This document shows positions 1 through 6,764 of a stretch of 6,764 nucleotides of DNA, piece by piece. The DNA is from CAZTWC01 sp964617105 [NCBI: uncultured Myxococcia bacterium]. GTDB lineage: Bacteria; CAZTWC01. A program made the position numbers and the translations under genes. The stretch is taken from the NCBI GenBank assembly GCA_964617105.1, contig CAZTWC010000211.1, forward strand, positions 1 to 6,764. Reading direction: 5' to 3'. The notes under the pieces were generated by a model that was not told the origin of the DNA, searched no databases, and was given only the letters and a program-made list of their open reading frames with translations. The stretch's first letter is position 1. Each line of letters begins with the position of its first letter.

Positions 1-137
1 TTTTTCTTATTCGAATTGATTTGAGGACCACCGCAAAGCGCCCAGTTCAAACCTATAGCCGCAATTACCAAAATAACCACAACAACAACCCGGAAACGGA
101 GTTGAGCGCCCTCATTTTGTTTTCTTTCTTTTTCCAC
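1..137 (-). CDS. Small membrane-anchored or secreted protein, N-terminal part (runs off left edge)
   Basis: A frame starting at a GTG (137-135) stays open for 45 codons to the window edge. Seen directly: a charged N-terminus (MEKERKQNEG), then a hydrophobic stretch at about residues 17-35 (five consecutive valines, then ILVIAAIGLNWAL), then a polar tail (GGPQINSNKK). This is the layout of a signal anchor or uncleaved signal peptide with the rest outside the membrane. Cys35 follows Trp-Ala-Leu, which is a poor lipobox, so a lipoprotein is unlikely. A Shine-Dalgarno-like GGATGA (146-141) has its GGA six bases before the GTG, and this decides the start. An in-frame TGA lies two codons upstream, so the frame cannot be extended. 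It lies about 58 bp behind the icmF stop on the same strand, so cotranscription is possible. I do not recognise a family. A chance frame of this length is possible; the ribosome site and membrane segment are what support it. Confidence 0.5.
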   Translation of the reverse strand, partial: MEKERKQNEGAQLRFRVVVVVILVIAAIGLNWALCGGPQINSNKK

Positions 138-195
138 CGCTCATCCATACCATAAAAAAATTGAATTGAACAGATGCAACCTTTAAAAAATCTGC
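138..195 (-). other. Short spacer between icmF and the left-edge gene
   Basis: This spacer is AT-rich and has a run of seven T on the minus strand (160-154). No stable hairpin precedes the T-run, so I see no intrinsic terminator after icmF. Read-through into the small downstream gene is therefore plausible. The ribosome-binding site of that gene lies at 146-141. Confidence 0.45.
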
Positions 196-3100
196 CTACA
201 TATTCCGACGATACCACCCGCCTACTCTATAGAGGACGCCGGTTAACTGGCCCAGAGAGCAATATTTGGCTGCTTCCAGGATAACCTCGAACAGGTTGCC
301 TCCGGTCTGGGCTGTGCGGGTTACCTCTGCCAAAGAGGCTTCTGCCTGTTGAAGGTTAAATCTCTGAAAAGCACGCAAATTATCTATCTGCTGATCTTTT
401 TCTTCCTGAGTGGAGCGGATAAGTTCCATGGGTTCACACTCTTGATCCTCCAGATGCTGAGGGCGCAAAAAGGTATTGACTCCAATTATCGGGTACTGTC
501 CCGAGTGCTTCAACTCTTCGTAATAGAGGCTCTCCTCCTGGATTTTTCCCCGCTGGTACATGGTCTCCATAGCCCCCAATACCCCGCCCCGCCTGGATAT
601 GCTTTTAAATTCGGTTAGGATGGCTTCCTCCACCAGGTCGGTCAACTCATCAATCATAAAAGAACCCTGCAGAGGATTTTCATTTTTTGCCAATCCGTAT
701 TCCCGATTGATAATCAGTTGAATGGCCATGGCCCGCCGCACCGATTCCTCGGTCGGGGTGGTGACAGCTTCGTCATAGGCGTTGGTGTGCAGAGAGTTAC
801 AATTATCATAAATGGCGTAAAGGGCCTGCAAAGTGGTTCTGATGTCGTTGAAATCGATCTCCTGCATATGAAGGCTGCGGCCGCTGGTTTGAATGTGATA
901 TTTGAGTTTCTGACTCCGCCCATTACCTTTATAATAATATCTCATGGCTACCGACCATATACGTCTGGCCACCCGGCCGATTACTGCATATTCAGGATCA
1001 ATTCCATTGGAGAAAAAGAAACTCAGGTTGGGGGCAAAAGAATCTATAGGCATCCCTCTGGAGAGGTAGTACTCCATATAAGTGAAGCCGTTGGCCAGGG
1101 TCAAGGCTGCCTGGGTAATAGGGTTGGCGCCCGCCTCGGCGATATGGTAACCTGAGATACTAACCGAATAGTAGTTGCGCACCTGTTGCTGGATAAAATA
1201 TTGCTGGATATCTCCCATCATCCGCAGGGCGAACTCAGAAGAAAATATACAGGTATTTTGGGCCTGGTCCTCTTTGAGGATGTCTGCCTGCACTGTACCT
1301 CTTACTACTTGAAGAGTTTTCTCCTTGATCTGGTTATATCTCTCCTGGTCAATCAACTGATCGGAACAGACCCCTAAAGTTCCAAGGCCAAAAGCCCTCT
1401 CTTCCCGGGGCTCTATATTACCCCGGTATGTGGGAGGAATCATCTCTTTTTGGCGAAAAAGATCAATTATTTTCTCTCTGGCCTGCTCCCATTTACCCTC
1501 CTGGCGTAAAACTTTCTCCACCTGCTGGTCTATGGCAGTGTTGAGAAAAAAGGCCAACATAATCGGGGCTGGCCCGTTGATGGTCATAGAGACCGAGGTG
1601 GCTGGATGGCAAAGATCAAAACCACAATACAACTTTTTAGCATCGTCCAGGGTGCAGACACTTACCCCGGAATTGCCGATTTTTCCGTAAATATCGGGCC
1701 GCTGGTGAGGGTCCTCCCCGTAAAGAGTTACCGAATCAAAGGCGGTTGATAACCTTTTGGCCGGTAATCCGCGGCTCAAATAATGAAAACGCTGGTTGGT
1801 TCTTTCCGGTGTTCCCTCACCGGCAAACATGCGGGTGGGGTCCTCGTTGAGCCGTTTGAAAGGAAATACTCCAGCAGTATAAGGAAACGCTCCAGGCACA
1901 TTTTCCAGCAGCATCCACTTCAGCCGCTCGCCCCAATCCTGGAAGGAAGGCATCGACACTCTGGGAATACGGGTTCCGGAGAGAGAAGTGGAGGATAGAT
2001 GGTTGACAATCTCCTTGTCCCGGATGCGGGTGACCATCTTATCCTGGCTGTAGGCCTTTTTGGCATCTTCCCACTTTTCTAAAAGTTCCCGGCATTGCGG
2101 TTCTAGACGGTTGAGATAAAAATCTCTTTCCGCAGTCAAAATATCTAGCATTTGGGGGGGCACTTCCCGTTTCCGTATCTCCACCGAGCCTTCCCCCACC
2201 TGATCACCGGCGCCAATGTGCAACTCCTGGCGGCTCGATGCTTCGGTCAAAGCATCGATACTCCCCTGAATTTGAAATGCCCGCCGTGCATAGTGCTCCT
2301 GCTTTTCCACCCTTTGCCGGTATTTAAAGGCATTGTCGGCTATGCGGGTTAAGTATTGCTGCCTCTCTGGCGGAATAATTGCATTTTTTCCCGGTTCCTC
2401 TCTCTCCACAGCCAAAGGATTAATCCAGGTTAGTCCGGTTTTTTCTCCCACTTTAGCGAACAGGTGGTAGAAAAAGTAGTTGACGCCCGGATCGTTAAAT
2501 TGACTGGCAATAGTGGGGAAAACCGGCAAATCTTCGGCCTGGACTTCAAACAATTGGTGATTGCGCTGATACTGCTTGCGCACATCCCGCAGAGCATCCT
2601 GTGCACCCTGTTTTTCAAATTTGTTGAGCACAATCATATCAGCCAAATCCAGCATATCGATTTTTTCCAACTGGGTTGAGGCCCCATAATCTGAAGTCAT
2701 CACATAGAGGGAAAAATCCACCAAATCGACAATTTCGGTGTCTGACTGGCCAATTCCAGCAGTTTCCACCAAAATCAAGTCAAAACCAGCCGCTTTTAAG
2801 ATTAAGATACCATCCTGCAGCGCCCTGGAAGTGGCGCTGTTGGTCCTCCTGGTGGCCAGGCTACGCATATAAACTCTGGTATTACCCTCAGCCTCGGAGG
2901 TGGCAACTGCATTCATCCGAATTCTGTCCCCTAACAGCGCGCCGCCAGTACGCCGCCGCGATGGATCAACCGAAAGGATACCCAATTTTTTATCGGGAAA
3001 CTGGGCCAAAAAACGCCGCACCAACTCATCTGTTAATGATGATTTACCCGCACCGCCAGTGCCGGTAATACCAACCACCGGAATAATTGCCGAGTTCTCC

Positions 3101-3735
3101 CGGGCTGCGGCGAATATCTTTGGTAATTGATTAGAAGCATCCTCTGTCTCTGGCCGGGCAGTTGTTTGGCTTTCCCGCCCTTCGGTAGTAAAGTCTTCCG
3201 CCGCCTCTTCAGCCAGGGTGATGGCCCGGGCGATCTCCTTAACCCCCCCTTTTTTGATAGCCGGCAATAGTTGCCGCCCTTGGCTGGTCATACTGTAGTC
3301 ACACTCTTTGAGCATGTAGTCGATCATCCCCTGCAGACCCATTTTACGGCCATCTTCTGGAGAAAAAATACGGTTGATCCCTGCCTGGTGCAACTGCTCC
3401 ATTTCTTCCGGCACGATTACGCCGCCGCCACCGCCAAATATTTTAATCCAGGGCGCGCCTCGCTTTTGCAACAAATCGTAGATATACTGAAAAAATTCCA
3501 GATGACCACCCTGATAGCAGGTGACCGCTATCGCATGGGCATCCTCCTGGATGGCGGTATCCACGATCTCTGCCGCTGAGCGGTTGTGCCCCAGATGGAT
3601 CACTTCAGCCCCCGATGACTGGATAATTCGGCGCATTATATTTATGGTGGCGTCATGGCCGTCAAACAGAGAAGTGGCGGTGACAAATCGTATCTTATTT
3701 TTCGGTTTGTATTGGTTCGGTTCTTTTTGACTCAT
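196..3735 (-). CDS. icmF: Fused isobutyryl-CoA mutase (B12-binding domain, GTPase chaperone, mutase)
   Basis: This cytoplasmic adenosylcobalamin enzyme interconverts isobutyryl-CoA and n-butyryl-CoA by a radical carbon-skeleton rearrangement; known relatives also act on isovaleryl/pivalyl-CoA. Its built-in GTPase gates cofactor loading. In the 1179-residue product, residues 15-145 form the B12 domain, with DGH at 25-27 (His27 the expected cobalt ligand) and a GGGGG loop at 101-105. Residues 218-430 form the G domain, with P-loop GTGGAGKS (225-232), ETAGIGQ (324-330) and NKFE (371-374). The mutase barrel follows from about 590, with [10 protein letters not shown] (861-870, His864). Gln826 in KEDQAQNT sits where methylmalonyl-CoA mutase has its carboxylate-binding Arg, which indicates an ICM-type substrate. 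The end GGWYRRNM is typical. The best known IcmF has about 1093 residues; the extra length appears to lie in linkers and in a barrel insertion around 740-805. An in-frame ATG at 3813 would add 26 residues, but the promoter at 3769-3798 and the start of family similarity favour 3735. Confidence 0.96.
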   Translation of the reverse strand: MSQKEPNQYKPKNKIRFVTATSLFDGHDATINIMRRIIQSSGAEVIHLGHNRSAAEIVDTAIQEDAHAIAVTCYQGGHLEFFQYIYDLLQKRGAPWIKIFGGGGGVIVPEEMEQLHQAGINRIFSPEDGRKMGLQGMIDYMLKECDYSMTSQGRQLLPAIKKGGVKEIARAITLAEEAAEDFTTEGRESQTTARPETEDASNQLPKIFAAARENSAIIPVVGITGTGGAGKSSLTDELVRRFLAQFPDKKLGILSVDPSRRRTGGALLGDRIRMNAVATSEAEGNTRVYMRSLATRRTNSATSRALQDGILILKAAGFDLILVETAGIGQSDTEIVDLVDFSLYVMTSDYGASTQLEKIDMLDLADMIVLNKFEKQGAQDALRDVRKQYQRNHQLFEVQAEDLPVFPTIASQFNDPGVNYFFYHLFAKVGEKTGLTWINPLAVEREEPGKNAIIPPERQQYLTRIADNAFKYRQRVEKQEHYARRAFQIQGSIDALTEASSRQELHIGAGDQVGEGSVEIRKREVPPQMLDILTAERDFYLNRLEPQCRELLEKWEDAKKAYSQDKMVTRIRDKEIVNHLSSTSLSGTRIPRVSMPSFQDWGERLKWMLLENVPGAFPYTAGVFPFKRLNEDPTRMFAGEGTPERTNQRFHYLSRGLPAKRLSTAFDSVTLYGEDPHQRPDIYGKIGNSGVSVCTLDDAKKLYCGFDLCHPATSVSMTINGPAPIMLAFFLNTAIDQQVEKVLRQEGKWEQAREKIIDLFRQKEMIPPTYRGNIEPREERAFGLGTLGVCSDQLIDQERYNQIKEKTLQVVRGTVQADILKEDQAQNTCIFSSEFALRMMGDIQQYFIQQQVRNYYSVSISGYHIAEAGANPITQAALTLANGFTYMEYYLSRGMPIDSFAPNLSFFFSNGIDPEYAVIGRVARRIWSVAMRYYYKGNGRSQKLKYHIQTSGRSLHMQEIDFNDIRTTLQALYAIYDNCNSLHTNAYDEAVTTPTEESVRRAMAIQLIINREYGLAKNENPLQGSFMIDELTDLVEEAILTEFKSISRRGGVLGAMETMYQRGKIQEESLYYEELKHSGQYPIIGVNTFLRPQHLEDQECEPMELIRSTQEEKDQQIDNLRAFQRFNLQQAEASLAEVTRTAQTGGNLFEVILEAAKYCSLGQLTGVLYRVGGWYRRNM

Positions 3736-3768
3736 TGTTCTCTTCTGCCTCTTTCTTCTTAATCCTGA

Positions 3769-3798
3769 ATAATAGAAAGAAGTTTGGCACAAGGTCAA
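3769..3798 (-). promoter_or_regulatory. Sigma-70-like promoter for icmF
   Basis: On the minus strand TTGACC (3798-3793) is followed after 18 bp by TATTAT (3774-3769). Each matches the sigma-70 consensus at five of six positions. Transcription would start near 3762, giving a leader of about 27 bases before the ATG at 3735. The leader ends in purine-rich sequence with AGAGG (3752-3748) and GAAGAG (3745-3740), neither a strong ribosome site. The position inside the longer possible reading frame is evidence for the shorter start. Confidence 0.55.
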
Positions 3799-3810
3799 CA
3801 TATCGTCAAC
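3794..3810. repeat. Direct repeat GTCAAC x2 over the icmF -35 element
   Basis: Two exact GTCAAC hexamers lie at 3794-3799 and 3805-3810 (plus-strand reading), 11 bp apart start to start, so both face the same side of the helix. The first overlaps the -35 hexamer. A partial third copy (GTCAA, 3859-3863) lies 54 bp farther, close to five such periods. This could be a regulator site for icmF. Two short copies can also arise by chance, and no matching regulator is visible in the window. Confidence 0.3.
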
Positions 3811-3885
3811 CATTGATTGATTTTTGCTCCCTGAAGACTTTTTATCACTCCTGCATTTGTCAATATTACCTATTTATGATAAAAA

Positions 3886-3891
3886 TATAAT
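3886..3891 (+). promoter_or_regulatory. Possible -10 element for the peptidase and secreted-protein genes
   Basis: A perfect TATAAT lies in an AT-rich stretch 27 bp before the chosen GTG start, placing a transcript start near 3898 and leaving a leader of about 20 bases. A second candidate, TATGAT, lies at 3875-3880. The only -35-like hexamer, TTGTCA (3857-3862), is 23 bp from the first and 12 bp from the second, so neither spacing is good. The call rests on the -10 and the location. Confidence 0.35.
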
Positions 3892-3918
3892 TTTGGACCA
3901 ATAGAAAGGATGGAGAGG

Positions 3919-5151
3919 GTGAAACAGAAAATTATTTCCTATTTCAAAGAAAATTCCCAGGAGATCGAGCACTTGATCATCGATCTTTTAAGCGAGATGG
4001 TGCAGCAACGGACGGTAAATGTGGCAGAGGATAAGTTGGCAGACCATCCCTATCTGAAAATCCGGGGTGAGGAATACCGGGTTGGCGATATTGTCAAACG
4101 GGAATTTGACCAGTGGGAGATACCGTATCAAGTACATGCCCGTCATCCTCAACGTCCTAATATTATTGGTACCCTGGGCAAAAATGAAAACGGCAAGCGT
4201 CTATTGGTGGCCGGACATATGGATATTGTCCCGGCCGGACCAGAATCGGATTGGGCCAATGGTGACCCCTACCAGCCGGTGTTAAAAGATGGTATGCTAT
4301 ACGGCCGCGGTGTTTTGGACAACAAAGGCCCCCTGGTTTCCTCTATGATAGGGGCAAAAGTTTTAAAAGAGGTGGTGGGCGATCAGGCTTTAGCCGGACA
4401 ACTACAAATTGCCGCCCTGGCCGATGAAGAGGCAAAAGGGGCTGACGGTGACTATGGTATCGGCTATTTACTGGATAACCACTTAATCGATCCCACCTAT
4501 GCAATTATTCCCGATGTGGGCGAAAATATGCAAAAAATCGATATCGCTGAAAAAGGGAGAGTGGTTTACCTGATTACCGCAGTGGGCAAACAGGCCCACG
4601 GTTCCATGCCGGAATTGGGGATAAATGCTGTCTTAAAAATGGGCAAACTGCTGAACCTGCTGGAAGATTATACACCAGCGCATGAACCCCACCCCTTGTT
4701 GAACCACTGCACAGTGAACTTAGGGGAAATCTGGGGAGGCGCTGCCCCCAATATTGTCCCGGCCAGTTGCACCATATCCCTGGATATCAGGACAGTGCCT
4801 GGACAAAGCGTTGATGGTATAAAAACAGAGCTGCTACAATTGTGCCAAAAAGTGGCGCCAGACTTCAAGGTGGAAACCCAGGACGCCACCGAACCCCATA
4901 CTATAACCCCAGACAATGTGCTGGTAAAATCGATCCAACAGAACTGTCACGAATTTTACCACTACACTCCTCAGACTTATGGCCTGGGTGGCGGCACCTA
5001 TGCCAAGAGCCTGAACGAACATGGAATTATCGCTGTTGGTTTTGGACCGGGTGACGATACCTATTTCCATGTGGCCGATGAACAGGTGCCTCTGCAGCAG
5101 TTGAAAGATTTTGCCTGCCTGATCGCTATTTTGGCTCTGGATCTATTATAA
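3919..5151 (+). CDS. M20-family zinc metallopeptidase (dipeptidase / ArgE-DapE-like)
   Basis: This is a cytoplasmic di-metal amidohydrolase of the M20 clan, most likely cleaving dipeptides or N-acyl amino acids; the exact substrate cannot be read from sequence. In 410-residue numbering, the first metal His/Asp pair is in GHMDIVPAG (His100, Asp102). GRGVLDNKGP supplies the bridging Asp134, and the DNKGP wording is typical of the dipeptidase branch. ADEEAKG gives the catalytic Glu and a metal Glu (170-171). IIPDVGE gives Asp199. HGSMPELGINAV (His227 on) opens the dimerisation lid, and YFHVADE gives the last metal ligand, His384. All expected ligands are present and the length is normal. No signal peptide is seen. 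Start: an ATG at 3910 would have AAAGG directly against it, whereas the GTG at 3919 has AGGA (3907-3910) eight bases upstream, so I prefer GTG; the ATG would add three residues. The next gene starts 9 bp after the stop, so the two are probably cotranscribed. Confidence 0.9.
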   Translation: MKQKIISYFKENSQEIEHLIIDLLSEMVQQRTVNVAEDKLADHPYLKIRGEEYRVGDIVKREFDQWEIPYQVHARHPQRPNIIGTLGKNENGKRLLVAGHMDIVPAGPESDWANGDPYQPVLKDGMLYGRGVLDNKGPLVSSMIGAKVLKEVVGDQALAGQLQIAALADEEAKGADGDYGIGYLLDNHLIDPTYAIIPDVGENMQKIDIAEKGRVVYLITAVGKQAHGSMPELGINAVLKMGKLLNLLEDYTPAHEPHPLLNHCTVNLGEIWGGAAPNIVPASCTISLDIRTVPGQSVDGIKTELLQLCQKVAPDFKVETQDATEPHTITPDNVLVKSIQQNCHEFYHYTPQTYGLGGGTYAKSLNEHGIIAVGFGPGDDTYFHVADEQVPLQQLKDFACLIAILALDLL

Positions 5152-5160
5152 AGTTACCAA

Positions 5161-6764
5161 ATGAAATACCAATTTTTATTTCCAAGACTCATTATACCGG
5201 TTTTTCTGGTATTGCTGATGATGCCCCTTGAGGCGGGTAAAGATGCGAATTTGGTAATTTGCAACCAACCCCGGCCAGAGATCTGTGATGGACTGGACAA
5301 CGACTGTGACGGCGTCAGCGATGAAGATTTCCCCCTCAAGGGAAAACACTGTGACTCCAAGGATGCCGACCTCTGCGCCAGGGGGGTTTTCCGTTGCCTG
5401 GTTAATGGCAGCAGCCTGCACTGCAGCGGAGATGAACCTGCAGCGGAAGAGACAAAAGCAGTGATTAAGATCACTGCTGCCAGAGATCCTAACCCAAACT
5501 GTCCCCAGGAGGACCACCAGCCGCCAAAACTTAAATTTATATCCCCCCGGCCCGGTAAAGTGGTAGGCAAGTTGGTAGAAGTGATAATATCTGCCCAGGA
5601 CCAAAAAAGCGGCATAAAAGAGGTCACCCTGTCTGCCAACGGTCAACCCATCAAGCACTTTACTTCTCCTCCCTATAACGTCAAAATCGATACTACCAAA
5701 TTCAGCAATTCGGTGTTGTTGCTTTACGCCACTGCCAGAGATAGAGGCGCTGACCACAACCTGACCGAAAAAGCCATAGGCTGCCCCATAGATTTACTGG
5801 CACCAAAGGTAGAGATAGTAAGCCCCATTGAAAAAAGCCTGGATCAACAATTCAATTTTGAGGTGGCGGTGGATGAAAAACATCTGCAGACAGTGAACCT
5901 CTATTTAGACGGTCACAAAGTTCACACCTGCACCTCCTCCCCCTGTAAAAAAACCCTGGACGCTGGCAAACTACAGTTCGGATACCATTTTTTAAACGCC
6001 CTGGCCGAAGATGAAGCCGGTAATAAGGAAGAAGCGGTCAAAGAGGTGTTAATTCCCGATCATGAACGTTATTCCCTTCAATTTGAAGGGGAGGTTAGCG
6101 ATTATCCCAGCCACAATTTTCCCACTAAAATTTTACAGCGCCGGAGGGATGAGGAAAACCAGAAAATCATCACCATTAAGGCCTACTCCCACAACCGCCC
6201 AATCTCCTATTGGCTTTCCACTCCAGTAAATAGCCAGGGAATTCCCAAAAAAATAGAGGAGAACGTTTTAAAAAAGATCTATGTATTCTCCGATATCAAA
6301 GGGCGGCAGATTCAATTTCCCCTGCTCGAGGAACCTCCTGATGACTCCGAGTATAATCCATTTTTTCAGATGGTTGAGGTGGTTTATCCGCCAGGATACC
6401 CGCCCGATTCAATTAGATCGGTGGATACTCTGGCCCAGGCTTCCCAGGATATGCTGTCTGGTTTCAACCTTATCGCCACCGACAGAATTATATGTATCGA
6501 TCTGGTGCCTGCCAGTATCTCCCTGTCCGGTGGACAACATTTGCTGGCGCCCAGGCTGCAAAAATTCTGGTTTGAGGAGCAACTGGTTTACGGGTATCAA
6601 TATGATGGGCCGGGCGAACAGGGTGAACTGAAGACCACCTCTTATACTAATACAGAGGGTGAGGTTGGTTATCGGATTCACAAGTCGGAACTATTTCAAT
6701 TTACTTATGGTTCAAAACCCATTTTTGGCCGTAACCTGGTATCATCTACCTATGGAGACCAGGA
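5161..6764 (+). CDS. Secreted multidomain protein with MopE-like Cys/Asp motif and Ig-like domains (runs off right edge)
   Basis: The frame is open for 534 codons from an ATG to the window end. Residues 1-25 form a clear signal peptide (MKYQFLFPRL, then IIPVFLVLLMMPLEA), with likely cleavage after Ala25. Residues 34-88 hold seven cysteines (34, 42, 49, 64, 72, 79, 88) around ICDGLDNDCDGVSDE (41-55), the motif of secreted proteins annotated as putative metal-binding, MopE-like; its DxDxDG core also resembles a calcium loop. Residues 121-200 and 213-298 look like two tandem bacterial Ig-like domains: each opens with P-K-(L/V)-x-(F/I)-(I/V)-S-P and ends near an A-(R/E)-D strand. The second has a close Cys pair (257, 262). 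From about 304 a further region contains KIYVFSD, then DDSEYNPFFQMVEVVYPPGY (394-413). This resembles, from memory, an uncharacterised secreted domain of similar lineages; I cannot name it with certainty. The protein is probably periplasmic or surface-exposed. The ribosome site is weak (AAAG only), so coupling to the peptidase stop 9 bp upstream is plausible. Function unknown. Confidence 0.85.
   Translation, partial: MKYQFLFPRLIIPVFLVLLMMPLEAGKDANLVICNQPRPEICDGLDNDCDGVSDEDFPLKGKHCDSKDADLCARGVFRCLVNGSSLHCSGDEPAAEETKAVIKITAARDPNPNCPQEDHQPPKLKFISPRPGKVVGKLVEVIISAQDQKSGIKEVTLSANGQPIKHFTSPPYNVKIDTTKFSNSVLLLYATARDRGADHNLTEKAIGCPIDLLAPKVEIVSPIEKSLDQQFNFEVAVDEKHLQTVNLYLDGHKVHTCTSSPCKKTLDAGKLQFGYHFLNALAEDEAGNKEEAVKEVLIPDHERYSLQFEGEVSDYPSHNFPTKILQRRRDEENQKIITIKAYSHNRPISYWLSTPVNSQGIPKKIEENVLKKIYVFSDIKGRQIQFPLLEEPPDDSEYNPFFQMVEVVYPPGYPPDSIRSVDTLAQASQDMLSGFNLIATDRIICIDLVPASISLSGGQHLLAPRLQKFWFEEQLVYGYQYDGPGEQGELKTTSYTNTEGEVGYRIHKSELFQFTYGSKPIFGRNLVSSTYGDQ

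Noticed and set aside
65-148. 27-codon ATG frame on the minus strand, MDERWKKK...LLLWLFW
   Set aside because: It ends at a stop in an unrelated phase and overlaps the longer GTG-started frame, which has the better-placed ribosome site. As a leader peptide it cannot be fully excluded.
154-194. CAGAT...ATCTG hairpin followed by a T-run on the minus strand, as icmF terminator
   Set aside because: The stem is only five base pairs with a 14-base loop, and the T-run begins ten bases after it. This is too weak for an intrinsic terminator.
740-960. Extra residues 740-805 of IcmF as a novel inserted domain (its coding lies elsewhere, around 1320-1520)
   Set aside because: Insertions of this kind before the [12 protein letters not shown] segment occur in known IcmF proteins, as I recall them. 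It is family variation, not a new domain.
718-1155. 145-codon frame on the plus strand
   Set aside because: It lies fully antisense to the conserved mutase barrel of icmF, and its predicted protein shows no domain pattern or plausible ribosome site.
5176-5757. 193-codon and 161-codon frames on the minus strand (together 5154-5757)
   Set aside because: They overlap the plus-strand gene that has a signal peptide and recognisable modules, and their own translations look like reverse-strand shadows.

Overview
The window holds two complete genes read away from each other from a shared intergenic region, plus a gene cut off at each edge. Base composition is roughly balanced and coding density is high. 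Nothing in the sequence looks like a mobile element, CRISPR array, rRNA or tRNA. The right-edge protein combines a signal peptide, a Cys/Asp-rich CDGxDNDCDG motif and Ig-like modules. That style is common in secreted proteins of myxobacterial and other former deltaproteobacterial lineages, so a Gram-negative bacterium of that kind, or a related uncultivated lineage, is my best guess. It is an inference, not an identification.

Left part, minus strand: a very long gene (196-3735) encodes a fused acyl-CoA mutase of the IcmF type. It carries a B12-binding domain, a MeaB/MeaI-like GTPase chaperone and the radical mutase barrel in one chain. About 58 bp after its stop, on the same strand, a small GTG-started frame with one membrane segment begins and runs off the left edge.

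Centre: about 180 bp separate icmF from the rightward genes. On the minus strand this region has a good sigma-70-like promoter (TTGACC, 18 bp, TATTAT). Its expected transcription start lies downstream of the longest possible icmF start and so argues for the shorter protein. Two exact GTCAAC copies, 11 bp apart, cover the -35 element and could form an operator. On the plus strand a perfect TATAAT is present without a convincing -35.

Right part, plus strand: an M20-family metallopeptidase (3919-5151) is followed after only 9 bp by a gene for a secreted multidomain protein (from 5161) that is cut by the right edge. The tight spacing suggests one transcript. IcmF interconverts isobutyryl-CoA and n-butyryl-CoA and so belongs to branched-chain acyl-CoA metabolism. 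The peptidase may supply amino acids, but any functional link across the divergent promoters is inference. The least explained object is the right-edge secreted protein.
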